DNA from: Anadara kagoshimensis
Lineage: Eukaryota > Mollusca > Bivalvia > Arcoida > Arcidae
DNA: 64,000 bases
NCBI GenBank assembly: GCA_021292105.1
Contig: CM037870.1
Coordinates: 19,933,424 to 19,997,423, forward strand
Direction of reading: 5' to 3'
Under the pieces are notes generated by a model that saw nothing but the letters and a program-made list of their open reading frames with translations, had not been told where the DNA came from and ran no database searches. The translations under genes and the position numbers were made by a program. This document shows positions 44,610 through 55,654 of this stretch, in pieces (position 1 is the stretch's first letter; each line of letters begins with the position of its first letter).

Positions 44610-46685
44610 TGATGACAAATAAAACTACTCTTAAATCATGAGACTTAATGTTTGTAAACGTTCTTAGTCCTCTAAATGATTTAATGTTATAATGCAATCT
44701 AGTGTAATTCCTATAAATAAATGACGCAATTCCACTTCAAAAAGCTTGTACTTTTAGAAAATATCATGTAAAAGCTAAACCATAGATTTGACAATGTGAT
44801 ATAAAATATGGCATTTCTAAATTAATAACAGGTTTCATAATTTTTTTATAAACGTTATCAATTTCCTAGGTAATGAGATAATATTGGTTTAAAAATAAAT
44901 GCTGACACAATAATTGACAAGTGTTTTTTTTGGATTATATCTAAACAGCAGAAGAGTGGTTGTCATGGGTTGATATTCAATAAAGCAGGAAGTTCCATTG
45001 TATTCACTCATATGATAGTTGGAGAAAAATGGTAAATTGCAAATGAGATTGCTCAAGGTTTGTGATTCCGGTTTTTTTCGCTTACTATTCCTTAACGGGA
45101 CACCATTTACATGATTATGCACATGAGACATTCGGACAGTTGAGTGAAAAAAACGCAATATGGTTTACATAAAAAATAATTATACAGAATATATTTTGAT
45201 GACTTAAAGCAAATTTCGAGTAAATAAATTATATCACCTGCGACAGTGTTACAAAATATATGCATGTTTTCTACGACATCGTCAGTTTTATATTGTTTAA
45301 ATGTTTAATTAACAAATTTTATTAAGTTTTCACTTTGTTTTTAGATTTAATCATTTGCTGGTATATTTGTGTTTGAAATTTAATACAATTATAATTTTTA
45401 ACATCATAAGACAAAAAAATTGTAGAATGAATGCAAGTCTTGCACAAATCTAATATTCGTTGCAAGTGATTGATGGATTTAATAGTTACATGCTCCACCA
45501 AAATTAAAAATTCATCCGGAAGTTAATTAAAGCAAAGTATAAATTAATTACTACTGATCGATAAAAAATGTTTTATTTTTAAATTTTAAGCCATTCAACA
45601 ATTAACAAATAATATTGATGGTTTTAGAACATATCTTTGTGTAACTAACATTTTGTGTAATCCAGCACCAACATACCGACCCATGTTCAAATCACAATAG
45701 TAAAAGCGAAGTATTAACGCTATAAAGTCTAAGAATTGATATTTTAATTAAGAATCCCTAGTAACTTTAGACTAAAAGGAGAGAAACAAAGTGGTTTAGA
45801 CAAAATGTTCCAACTTATCTCCCAACTGTCACAAAAGTGTGAAATCAAAATGTATTTGACAGGTTTGACTGAAATTGCTTTCAACACAGCAAAATGAAAA
45901 GGCCTAAAAGTTTTGAATCAAGCTTTGTTGAAGATTTCTTTGAAAAATAATTTTGCATCGGATTTGATGGGGGTGGAGTACTCAAAAGAAAGTTTTATCC
46001 TTGCCTACTTTGAAAAATAAGCAAAAACCAATAACTACAAAGTTTTACTGAAAAAAGTATGTGTTTTATAAATACATAGTGCATTCATGAGTTTATAAGA
46101 TGTAATCTTGGCAAATCTGGAGAGTGATGATAGTGTTTGCTTTACAGAATATAACGCGTTGGTAAACATCTCTTAATTTATATTTACGCCCAATTAATGC
46201 TGATGATAGAGTACACTCTATTTGCTTCGAAAATTTTAATTGAATAATTTTCAGCAAGTAATACAAATTACATCATTTCCTTGTTCCTAAAGATAACATT
46301 ACCAATTTTAAAAGAAAAAATGTATAGCGCTTAAAGAATATTTAAAATTTGAAATTTTTCAATTACATTCGTGTATGTGTATGCAATATTTGATGTTTTA
46401 GTGCTTGTACTTGAATGCAATGCACCTAAAGCAATACCGTCACCCCACAGGGAATCAATCCACCGATTAATCTTAGTGTAAAAAAACACATGATAAGAAA
46501 AAGAAGATCAAGTCATTTTCTTCATTGAGCGTACTTAATTTAGAATTAATTATGTCCTGCTTAAAAGAAGTATTTAGCTTGTAAAAAAGGAAATTGCATG
46601 TTGTTACTTATTAGTCTTTATTGCGCAACTGGAATCAATGATTAAATTCCAATTAAAAATTAAGATTTGTAAATGCCTGAATAAC
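44610..46685. other. No gene seen
   Basis: Very AT-rich. The frame at 44889-45158 (minus, 89 codons) has no recognisable domain. A family F fragment is listed separately at 45664. Confidence 0.4.
45664..45735 (-). repeat. Family F fragment
   Basis: CACCAACATACCGACCCATG followed by TTCAAATCACAATAGTAAAA matches the distal end of family F in reverse orientation. Confidence 0.5.
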
Positions 46686-46689
46686 CATA

Positions 46690-47330
46690 CACATATACTT
46701 TATTAACCGATACGTTATTGCTAACAATTCCTAATTTAATACCTAAAGATTTCCACTCCTTCATATTGCCCACAACTCATACGCATTGATGAATAAATCT
46801 GCGTCATAATATTACTAACAATTTAAGCATTCCGTCATTTAGATTACAACTGACTGCATCATAATATCGCCTGCAACTTGCAAATTTAAGCATAAACGAT
46901 GAAAAATGCAGGAGTTATAATATTGCTCAGTGCTTACCCTTCCGGAGCACCCGGTCTCACTTCCCTGGGGGGAGTTCACGTGCCTAACCTAACTTGTCAG
47001 TTCCAATGTTTTTTACTTTGCTTCTGAGTTTGCAACGTAGTCTTAATATTGCCTACCATTCATTATTTTATGCATTGACACTACAACTGTGTCATAATAT
47101 TGTAACATCTTCCTTTCTCAAGATTTCAACTACGTCACAATAATTACCTGCAATCGCAAGTGCTTATTCTATGTATTAACGATTACAACTGCGTCATATT
47201 GTTGCTCACTTATTAATTCCTTCCTTGATATTATAATTGCATCATGATATTGTCCACAACTGATGATTTTATGCAAAACGATTAAACTGCGTCTTAATAT
47301 TGCCTGCGATTTCAGTATAACTACCAAAAG
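46690..47330. repeat. ~55-60-bp minisatellite interrupted by family F
   Basis: The block ACTGCGTCATAATATTGCCT, or close variants, recurs about nine times from 46800 to 47300, separated by AAC/TGCATTAACGATTACA-like stretches. A 105-bp family F piece (46928-47032) sits inside. Confidence 0.75.
46928..47032 (+). repeat. Family F fragment inserted in minisatellite
   Basis: TGCTTACCCTTCCGGAGCAC, CCCTGGGGGGAGTTCACGTG, CCTAACCTAACTTGTCAGTT and TTTTTTACTTTGCTTCTGAG are very close to 47545-47648. Both ends of the family are missing, so it is an internal piece. Confidence 0.85.
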
Positions 47331-47348
47331 TATTAGTATGTAAATAAA

Positions 47349-47483
47349 TTGTTGACTCAGGGATATTACAAGCCTAGGCTTATCAAGGCTCTCAAAACGT
47401 TTTATGGCCGTCATCACAGAATTATTGATAAGTTTGATGTATCTGTGTCCAGGATTGCCCTGGATATATTTGACGTCTCATAA
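47349..47483 (+). pseudogene. Family F ORF end (best copy)
   Basis: The open frame TQGYYKPRLIKALKT, FYGRHHRIIDKFDVSVSRI, ALDIFDVS ends at the TAA at 47481. The same peptide and the same stop position occur at 42381 and, in part, at 39388 and 7820-7990. Positions conserved between copies include FYG.HH, D.(Y/F), VSVS and LD(I/V/L)F. I do not recognise the protein family. It is probably the C-terminus of a mobile-element protein. Confidence 0.75.
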
Positions 47484-47695
47484 TCCCATGTTCCTTTCAC
47501 ACAATTTTGATTACACACGTGGCGGGTGTAGCTAGCTAAACAGGAGGCGCTTACCCTTCATGAGCACCTGGCCTCACCTCACTTCCCTGGTGGAAGTTCA
47601 CGTGTCCAACCTAACTTGTCAGTTCCAAAGTTTTTACTTTGCTTCTGGATTGTGATTCGGACATGGATTAGTGTGTTTGTTTTTGATTTTTGCAT
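47484..47695 (+). repeat. Family F noncoding part (reference copy)
   Basis: In order: TCCCATGTTCCTTTCACACA, ACACACGTGGCGGGTGTAGC, TAGCTAAACAGGAGGCGCTT, the hairpin-forming ACCCTTCATGAGCACC, TTCCCTGGTGGAAGTTCACG, TTTTTACTTTGCTTCTGGAT, GGATTAGTGTGTTTGTTTTT. It directly follows the ORF stop, so it behaves as a 3' UTR. It ends in a T-rich, not A-rich, stretch. Confidence 0.85.
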
Positions 47696-47938
47696 TGATT
47701 TACTAGAGGTTGACATATGACAAATCACTAGCAAGTTTTGGTTTACTTTGTTTAGACATTTACAGTATATTCCATGTTGAATGAATGGCATATTTATTTT
47801 TTTGAGTGATAGATACTGAATAACAAATGACATGTTGAAAGAGGTTTCTATTACTAACTCAATGTAAATATTATTATTGAATTACATATTGACATTTATT
47901 TTGTCAGCATTGCTAGGTTCTTTATGGTACAGATACCG

Positions 47939-48148
47939 TACAGGCCTGTTCAAAGTTTTACAGTGAGCTAACCAAAGAGAATAGAATCTCGGCAGCCGAA
48001 ATATAGATAGCTATGACAGACAAGCTGCTGAGAGATAGATAGCGGCTGCCTATAAGCTCTCAAGATATAGCTTATAAGGAATAAAGATGAACTGCCGTTT
48101 CAGCACCATTTCGTTAGCTTAAGTGTTAAACTTTCGACAGGTCTGTAC
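47939..48148. mobile_element. MITE copy 5 (isolated)
   Basis: The 33-bp inverted ends TACAGGCCTGTTCAAAGTTT…GAGCTAAC and GTTAGCTTAAGTGTTAAACT…GTCTGTA enclose a purine-rich interior of about 140 bp (GAGAGATAGATAGCGGCTGC). The 8-mer ACAGATAC lies just outside on the left and overlaps the last base on the right, compatible with an 8-bp target duplication of the hAT type, though three extra bases separate it on the left. Confidence 0.78.
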
Positions 48149-48149
48149 A

Positions 48150-50390
48150 GATACATGTTGTATGTATATATGCCTTATAAAATCTGCATCAAGTATCTCT
48201 GTTTTAAGAAAATCAATTGATGATATGTCAGTTAAGTGACAGGTGTCTGCTAAGATAAGAAAAAACGTCAGCGTCTTTTCTGACCGTAGACTAATGAATG
48301 TGTTTTCATAGTGGCATAATACATCTAGGTAGCGGGGATTTTAGCGGTTTTAATCATCATTTTCTTGACTTTCTCACCCGAGAGAGAAGCTGAAAACTCT
48401 AAATAATTTACTGATATTCTGGGTTTAGGTTGCCATGGGGCATAAGACGACTCGTCTTATACGCGAAAATCAAAATGCTTCGTAATATAATTCTCAAATG
48501 AGAGATAAACCGAAGTTCAATTATAAGTTTTAATGGAAAAATGCACTTGCAGCATTAGTTTTGCTCTAAGGCAGAATCGTACATTCAAAAGGTATTAATA
48601 TATCGCAAAATCTTCATTTTTATTAAACTGAAATTAAAAAATTGATATATGAAAAGGTGGTTCAATTTGAAATGGAACAATTTCACAATATCATGCTTCA
48701 TGAAATGAAGAATTTGATTGATTCATTTTGCCTTTTTAGAATTTTTCCGATTTTAATCCCGTGGGTATTACGAATGAAACTATTAATTTATAATATGCAT
48801 TTCATTTTAATCTCTTGGGTTTATAACAAGAAACAAATAAGTTACAGATAGCTATTATGTAAAAAGCTTCTTATCAGTTTCGTGAAAATTTAAGTTCTTC
48901 AGAAACTACTATCTTTATGGAATATATTACGTAGTCAAACCTGTTGTAGCCATCATCCATTCAAATTGACACACTGACTATAAGGACACTATTTTAGGTC
49001 CTCTTGTTTCAGATAAAAACATTCTAACATTTTGTTGATGACATATTCAGAATGTTTTGTGTTTGCATTCCGTTTGGTGGTTGACAAAATAACTAGATTC
49101 CCTGTTCAGCGCTACATATTTTTTTATCCCAGCTTACCGTGTTATGCAAAAGAATGACAAATGAATAGTTTGTTTTAAGACTTTTTTTCAATTTTCATTG
49201 AATGATATTGGTAAAAAGTAAAGACAAATCAAGGGTTCGCTATACTTTTTACACTTGATAAAGTGTTACAAGTAAAGATGTTGCAATAATTCTTTTAGAA
49301 GTATTTAGAATTCACATTTAATTGATGCAAGATGTTGAATAGACTGAAAACAATCTTTTTTGGAGAAAGTAAAAATGTGTGTAAGAGTTACTGATAGTGA
49401 TCCAGTAGTAATTAAAATGAACAATTCAAATTACCTACATAAGCCAACAACCCTTGCGTTTTTTATCTTGATGTGTGGGTTATTAGACTGAAAAAATAAT
49501 TAAAAATAAAAATTTTAAAAGTAAATGTAATTTTGATTCCGTTATATTTTGTAAAACAATAGGAAAGTGTAAAAATACATTTAGCAGAAGCTGTGTAATG
49601 TAATTTAAACTTAATAATCTCCGGTTTTATCGGAAATTGTCATTTATTAACAGTCATTTGAGTTGGTTTTTAGTAATTCTGAATAAAAATGAACAGTGGA
49701 AAATAATTTATCAAAGTTGACCTACTGATATTATAAAAGGGGGCAGAAGTACTTTCCTGCTTCGACAGCGAAGATCAAGCATTTTGCGTTGTGATAAAAT
49801 AATGGCGAAGATCAAGCATTTTGTGTTGTAAAAATATGACCATTTTGTTACTACCGCTACCAGGATGGCTAATAATCGCTCAATCCTCTTACTAGCCATA
49901 GTACATTGATATCCTAGTAGCATATTTTACTAATAAGGATAGTCGCTCAGTTGCACGCTAACTCGGTATCAAATTACAAAAATATTGGAAATCGAATTGA
50001 GACAACATCTTGATAAACTACAGATCAGTATTTTTGCAACTCTAATTAGCTTAGTGACATTCAACTCCCATGTCGCCTAATGAATCCGAGATCGTTGAAT
50101 CGCTACTCATGTCTTTTTTATATTATAATATTATTTTTACATCCGTCATCTCATAACTCTTTTATCATGCTAATCCCTCAATTCCCAAAGTGTAAATATG
50201 TTTTAGTTGGATCCAAATCAAATGGATCATTGTATTTGCTTACAAATTTAGATCATCAGCATTGAATCTGATTTCGATCCTGAACTAAATGGACGTTCAT
50301 CACATTGTGTAATTGTCTTCAAACTAAAGCGTGTGGTGTATTTCTCTCAATGACCCGAATCAAGTAGAAAATTAGGATTCAACGCTTATA
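48150..50390. other. No gene seen
   Basis: AT-rich. GCGAAGATCAAGCATTTTG with GTTGT occurs twice at 49768 and 49804 (a 36-bp tandem). The frames at 48642-48851 and 49711-49923 have no recognisable domain. Confidence 0.4.
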
Positions 50391-50395
50391 AATAT

Positions 50396-50575
50396 TAAAA
50401 CAAACATACTAATGTATGTCCAAATCACAATCCCAAAGCAAAGTAAAAACTTTTAAATTGACAAAGCAGGTTATACATGTTAACTTTCATAATGGAATCG
50501 AAGCCGTGTGCTCTGGAAGGATAAGTGCCTCCTGTTTAGCTACACCGACCACCTGTGTATTCAAAATTGATTGTT
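50396..50575 (-). repeat. Family F noncoding part
   Basis: AAACAAACATACTAATG, CAAAGCAAAGTAAAAACTTT, GTGCTCTGGAAGGATAAGTG, CTCCTGTTTAGCTACACCGA in reverse orientation. Complete at the T-rich end, no coding end. Confidence 0.75.
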
Positions 50576-50659
50576 TAAATTTTTCTGATCAAAATAGTTT
50601 TGACAACTTACAAAAATAAAAAAAATAAATGCAAAAATGGTAGATTTACTGTACTTTTT

Positions 50660-50785
50660 CGTGAATTCACATTTTTCCCGCCTTTCGAAAGCGCACCGCG
50701 CAAAATAAGAGGTAGTAATCACGTGTTACGCTAGCAAACCCTTTGTTTGCCTTCCAATGCAGTTGAAATGCAGTACGTACGTACT
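50660..50785. promoter_or_regulatory. CpG-richer patch with E2F-like and E-box sites
   Basis: TTTTTCCCGCCTTTCG (E2F-like), GCGCACCGCGC, ATCACGTGTTAC (E-box) and TACGTACGTAC lie in ~120 bp, clearly richer in CpG than its flanks. No transcript start or exon can be argued from sequence alone. Confidence 0.25.
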
Positions 50786-50984
50786 GGTCCTTGAAATTTG
50801 TCTGATTTAATTTCAAACAAGCCAATTCAGGGAATTAGGATCACCCACCACTGGCCACCAGCATGTTCTTTCTTTTGATTTTCACTTATGTTTAAAAGTT
50901 TATAATTCCAAAACATGAGCACACCCACTCGAGTTGAAAATATGCTGATCTTCTATCTATGTTGATACTTTGCACCAAGTTTGT

Positions 50985-51120
50985 GAAATAGTGCTTCGTA
51001 ATTTTGGAGAATAAGCGCATACAGGGATATCGGACGGACGGACGAATGGAAGGACGGACGGGCGAGAACTCGAATTTAATATCCCCCAATTTCTTCGAAT
51101 GGCGGGGGATAAAATATTTG
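50985..51120. repeat. GGACGGACG dispersed repeat
   Basis: ATCGGACGGACGGACGAATG, GAAGGACGGACGGGCGAGAA, then ATATCCCCCAATTTCTTCGA and GGCGGGGGATAAAAT. CCCCC and GGGGG blocks form a hairpin at the end. It is related in style to 5428-5664 and 62890-63140. Confidence 0.65.
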
Positions 51121-51199
51121 CATGTTATTGACATTTTCTTAATCCCAGTTGTCTCATTGATTCGTTATTGTGAACCATTTTGTAAAATGAGATAAGAAA

Positions 51200-51980
51200 T
51201 GTCGAAATGCTTAAAGTTTGTTATCAATCATTTTAATGTTAACGTAGCAGATTTTAAAAATATTTTATTATTTTTAAAACATTTAATTTTATTTAAAAAG
51301 ATACAAAAATGTCAAAAGAATGCAAATTTCGTAAAATTTTTAAAAACCAATTCAAGTCCGCAATATCAATAAACATCTTCAAAACTTTGATCTTCCTATC
51401 TGTTATAGTATAAGGTATCTTTAGAGGAAATCAAAGTACTGAAAGCTCTCATGGCATTTTATATAAAGTTGATATTTATTACAAGTTTCGATAGAGATAA
51501 TTTTTTATATTTGTTCCAGACTTAAATATAATAAACTTAAACAATTTTCGTCGGATAACTTGACCCACGAATTTACAGAGATATACTTTACAGTACCTTT
51601 AAACTTAAGAAATACCACCCGTCGTTAATGGCGTTTTCTCTCAGAACAATGAAAATTGTACACCACGAAAACAACGGATTTCACTAACATGAAGTCTAAA
51701 GAACATGTATGCCGCTTAATAATACTGTGTGTGTGGGTGTGTTAAAATGGTTTGAGTATAGGCGAATATGTTAATTATTACGCAATACGTAAGCGTTTTC
51801 AGGAATAAAATATCTGGTACAGCAATAGGACTCTTTTATGTCAGAAGTACAGTTGCTGATGGTTGCTTTCTTGAAATGTTAATACTGCACTATGGGATCG
51901 CATAAAATGTATTATTTTAGTAATATTAAACTAGTATATATCCTAGAGACATAATTGTAACAAAACGTGATTTCTATTTA
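51200..51980. other. No gene seen
   Basis: AT-rich, with no recognised feature. Confidence 0.4.
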
Positions 51981-51984
51981 TATG

Positions 51985-52292
51985 TTTAGCTGGTAGAATG
52001 CTCGCCCCTTACGTGACAGGTTGCAGTTAGAATCCTTCTTGTGTAGGATTGATCATAGGTAGTGACTATTCTTTCGTCAAGCACTCGGCATTATGAAATG
52101 AAAGTCATGAAGTCTAAAAAATCGACGACCCGTTAAGCGACAGCCCTGTCACGTCAAAGAACCCTTACTGCACATTGCCTTGAGCCCCTCTAAAGGTCCA
52201 AATATCTGACACTTCATCTGTAACGGTATATGACCTCTCCATATACGTGAAATGTTTTTGACTGGGACGTAAAACTCTATTCAATCAATCTT
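51985..52292 (+). mobile_element. SINE (family B)
   Basis: The head TAGCTGGTAGAATGCTCGCC with a degenerate B-box (GCAGTTAGAATCC) is followed by GTAGTGACTATTCTTTCGTC, AAGCACTCGGCATTATGAAA, ACACTTCATCTGTAACGGTA and the tail TTTTTGACTGGGACGTAAAA with a CAATCAATC end. Head, body and tail are in the usual order. Confidence 0.8.
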
Positions 52293-52314
52293 TTACCAAA
52301 CATTCATTTAGAAA

Positions 52315-52615
52315 TAAAACCATGGGTCTCTTCTGGAAAGAGCCAATGTCATCATGGAACTCTCCCCGTCATTGCCCTGAATCAGGAGAAAAATTAACGT
52401 GCTAAGTTTGACTTTTGCCATGCGCTCAGGACAATGTCCATTGGGAAGGAAGTTCTTTAGCTTGGCATTGCTACCGGGAAATGTTTTTAAGGGATCTCCC
52501 GAAGACCCCATAACTTTCATTTCTAAATACCGATAACTGACAAAAGATCAGTCACGCCCTATTTTCAAGTCTTCGGACACGACTCAGGTTCAAATTCTGG
52601 CATCCCACACTCTAC
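52315..52615 (-). mobile_element. SINE (family B), opposite orientation
   Basis: The minus strand reads GGTTCAAATTCTGGCATCCC on the complementary side of the head, then GGGCGTGACTGATCTTTTGT, CAGTTATCGGTATTTAGAAA and TGAAAGTTATGGGGTCTTCG, as in the copy at 55655. The 3' tail is missing. It lies tail-to-tail with the copy at 51985. Confidence 0.6.
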
Positions 52616-53254
52616 AAACAAAACTGAACTATTATATTGGTTTCTACTGATACTTAGAGAACACGAAGACGTCTTACTGCGACTAAGTCATTTGTAGTTA
52701 GAGAGTCCGATACAATAGCTAAAGAATATCAATATCGCTATTATTCTGTCTCGTAAACGCGAGGACAATGTCCCTTAGATATTATAAAATCCCTATAAAT
52801 AGAGGCCAATGACCTATGACCCCAATACAATGATAAATAATACCGAATAAAGAAATATAGTATGTCTTCAATGAATTGGAAACTAACTCATTTTTCTTAA
52901 CATATCAATTTATTGATATAATGATACTTACGTTCATACATCTTTCTCAGCATTTATACTATAGCTATCTTCAGTGTGCAAAACAAATGCTGGATTGTTG
53001 GTTGATTGTTGGTTGTTTAGTTAAGTAATTTTTACGTCTTATCAGCATTTTTGCAGCTATTTTTTACAAGACATTTGTTTTTGTATTAACCTAAAAGATT
53101 CATACAAATACAAATTCATGCGAATTTTGCTTTGCACTAGTTTGTGATTGTAGTGACCTTTGGAGTGCTAGAACACTTAACGAAATGTGGCAGATTAACA
53201 TTGCAGTCCAAAATATATTAAACTGGTACCGAGCAAACTAGTAAAGGCCTGCGA

Positions 53255-53412
53255 CAAGGAAACCCCTTTTCGATCGGATTGGATCGATCCACAGTTCCGC
53301 CCGGGCCCGGATTTGAAAACTAACGCAATAATTACGCAGTCAAAGAAACCTCCTTTCGATCGGAGTTGAATTCACAGTTTTGACAGGGTGCGGGTTAACA
53401 CTATAATCACTT
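53255..53412. repeat. 86-bp two-copy repeat, GC-richer
   Basis: GAAACCCCTTTTCGATCGGA, CCACAGTTCCGCCCGGGCCC and GGATTTGAAAACTAACG are repeated as GAAACCTCCTTTCGATCGGA, TTCACAGTTTTGACAGGGTG and CGGGTTAACACTA. Unknown origin. Confidence 0.65.
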
Positions 53413-53419
53413 TGTCGCC

Positions 53420-54595
53420 GTCACTACATTCGAAAAGGGCTACCTTATATGTGATAATTTTAAATTGGTTTTACGCTGTAACCAAGTGTGCTTGCACTTC
53501 ATAAGTACAAGTAACAATAATTTCGAGAAAAAAATGATTTAATTATCTTCAATGTATAGTATTTCCCTGACACGGATTGCAAAGTATCAGGTTAATAGTT
53601 ATTATGCACATAAAATACATGTTACGAAACGTCGTTTATAAAAGGTCGTGAATTTTTAAAAAAAATAATACTTATATATAGTAACACATTTTGTATAATG
53701 GTTATATCAAACACCGCATTTATTTTTTAATCAAAGGTTTTGAATTTAGAAATATTATATTCATTTTGTATAATGGTTACTAATAGCTTCAAGAAAAATC
53801 AGTTTACAAATTCCATTTCTAAGCACAACCATTTACTCGATATCTCTATATTTGAAGATAATTGTTATAAATCGCTATTTGATAATTCTACAGTCTGTCC
53901 AAACAGTATAATTGTAAATACTAATTCAGTCACTAAATGCCCATTCACTATATATGACTTAATCAATCTATATGCTGATTTCTTGCCATCGAGCAGATAA
54001 CGTTCAAACCTTATTTAAAAAGCTACCACATTGCCAAAACAAATAATATTTAAATAATATTGGAGAGAGTTATATGGAATACTTCTGTTGCCAGTGAGAA
54101 TAAATGAATTTGTAAGAAAAGAGATTGGATCCGAGCAGTTTCTGAGTTAGTTAAATGATAAATTGTTTTCTAAATGCCACCAAGTACCAGAATATTATGA
54201 GTCTTGTTTGAGGAATATCCAGGAAATTATGTTGAATGATTGATGGCTCTGTTTATTGTATATAGTGTTAAACAGACCCGTTCACTAACTTACAGAAAAT
54301 GATTTTTAATTCTATTACAAACGGAAGAAATTGCTGTAAATGGAAATTGTGAAAACGGTAATGGAAACTCGATTTTCTGCATGTAACGTTGTTATCGAAT
54401 CATTTGCTTAAAAAACAAAAGATCGATGTTTCTAAGAGTCTCATCATGATATACAAGGAATATAAATCAACTATCAACAGCATGTAACCTCGAGGGAAAG
54501 CCAAGCTGTAATGTAATATAAAAGTATACACGATTTGTAATCTATACACTTAATGACCGTTTTACACAATAAAAGCCATATAGATCTAAACTAGT
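53420..54595. other. No gene seen
   Basis: AT-rich. The 86-codon frame at 53740-54000 has no recognisable domain and normal background composition. Confidence 0.4.
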
Positions 54596-54599
54596 TATC

Positions 54600-54975
54600 G
54601 TTCGAATTTTTTATGTCTACATGTCGACATATTTTCAGCAGTAAACACTTACATATTATGAAACCAAAATTGTTTTCAAGATGCTGAAAAGATTACCAAA
54701 AAAAACACAAATATATTTTACCAAATTTAGCTAAGGAATACTTTGCATCAGGGAGTATAACTTAGTATTTGAGGATCTTAAAATTTTAACTTGCAGCTAA
54801 TTTAGACAATAGTATATTTCTGATAAGCAATTATTGCCAACTGTGTTTGTAATATTTAGGGGCACCAGCCACCAACAGAGACATCGGCTTAGGGGATTTA
54901 TATTACATATTATACTAGTTTTAATTTTACAGCACTAGACGGCCGTTTCGGAATACAATTCCTCATCAGTAGTGC
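54600..54975 (-). mobile_element. Retrozyme-like unit with an intact hammerhead at one end
   Basis: On the minus strand it starts with the intact hammerhead (54975-54932), continues through a ~300-bp body (GTCTCTGTTGGTGGCTGG, TCTAAATTAGCTGCAAGTTA, CTAAATTTGGTAAAATATAT, AGCATCTTGAAAACAATTTT, GGTTTCATAA), and ends in a decayed second hammerhead near 54642 (TTACTGCTGAAAATATGTC). The core-to-core spacing is about 328 bp. There is no ORF, so it is non-autonomous. Confidence 0.75.
54932..54975 (-). ncRNA. Hammerhead ribozyme, type I, intact
   Basis: The minus strand (44 nt) reads GCACTA (stem I), CTGATGA (core), GGAAT-TGT-ATTCC (stem II and loop), GAAA, CGGCCG (short stem III), TC (cleavage triplet GTC) and TAGTGC (stem I partner). 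All invariant core positions and the A15.1-U16.1 and G10.1-C11.1 pairs are present. Cleavage is expected between 54938 and 54937 on that strand. Stem III has only two base pairs and a four-base loop, as in the minimal type I ribozymes of Penelope-like elements, which work best as dimers. Confidence 0.9.
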
Positions 54976-55019
54976 TTGGACTAAAATTACGAAGCTGAAA
55001 CCAACATTGTTCTCAATAA

Positions 55020-55650
55020 TTACTCTACTACATTCCAATCTTAAAATAATATTCAAAATTATGTTTATATATTCAGATATAGTATCTAGATTCTTTATTT
55101 CAGTTTTTTTTCCTTCGTCGCATTCTATTTCTGAACCATTATTCTCTCACTTCCAGAAATTACAATTTTATTCCCTCTTGAATGACCCATAATATGATCA
55201 CCATCCTTATAATTACATGTATCTTAAATAAAAGAGAATTTAAGAAGAAATTAAGAGACACGCAATAATGTTTACACATTCGTTACTCGTTTAAGAATCA
55301 TGTTTGCTTATTGGCAAAGCAAGTTGTTTTATTCTCATCTTCTGGATTATTTTCCCACGATTTTTCGACCATTTATATGAATGTTCTTCTCGTCACAAGT
55401 ATACATACCGCCATGCCCTGATTTCACAATCATTATTTACCTGACTTGTATGTTAAAATATTTGCATGCTTAAATCTAGAATAAGATCTGAAATTGATTT
55501 TTTTTTAATAATTCTGTTATACTCAAGATAATCAATAATTTAAGGTGTCATTGTCCAGCTGTCTGCGATCTTGTTGTTTCTATACAACTAACCAATTCAT
55601 CAATCACATGTTTATTTATGTTCATATGATTTTAACATTATTAATATTCT
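55020..55650. other. No gene seen
   Basis: AT-rich with no recognised feature apart from a T9 run at 55499. Confidence 0.4.
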
Positions 55651-55654
55651 TTTC

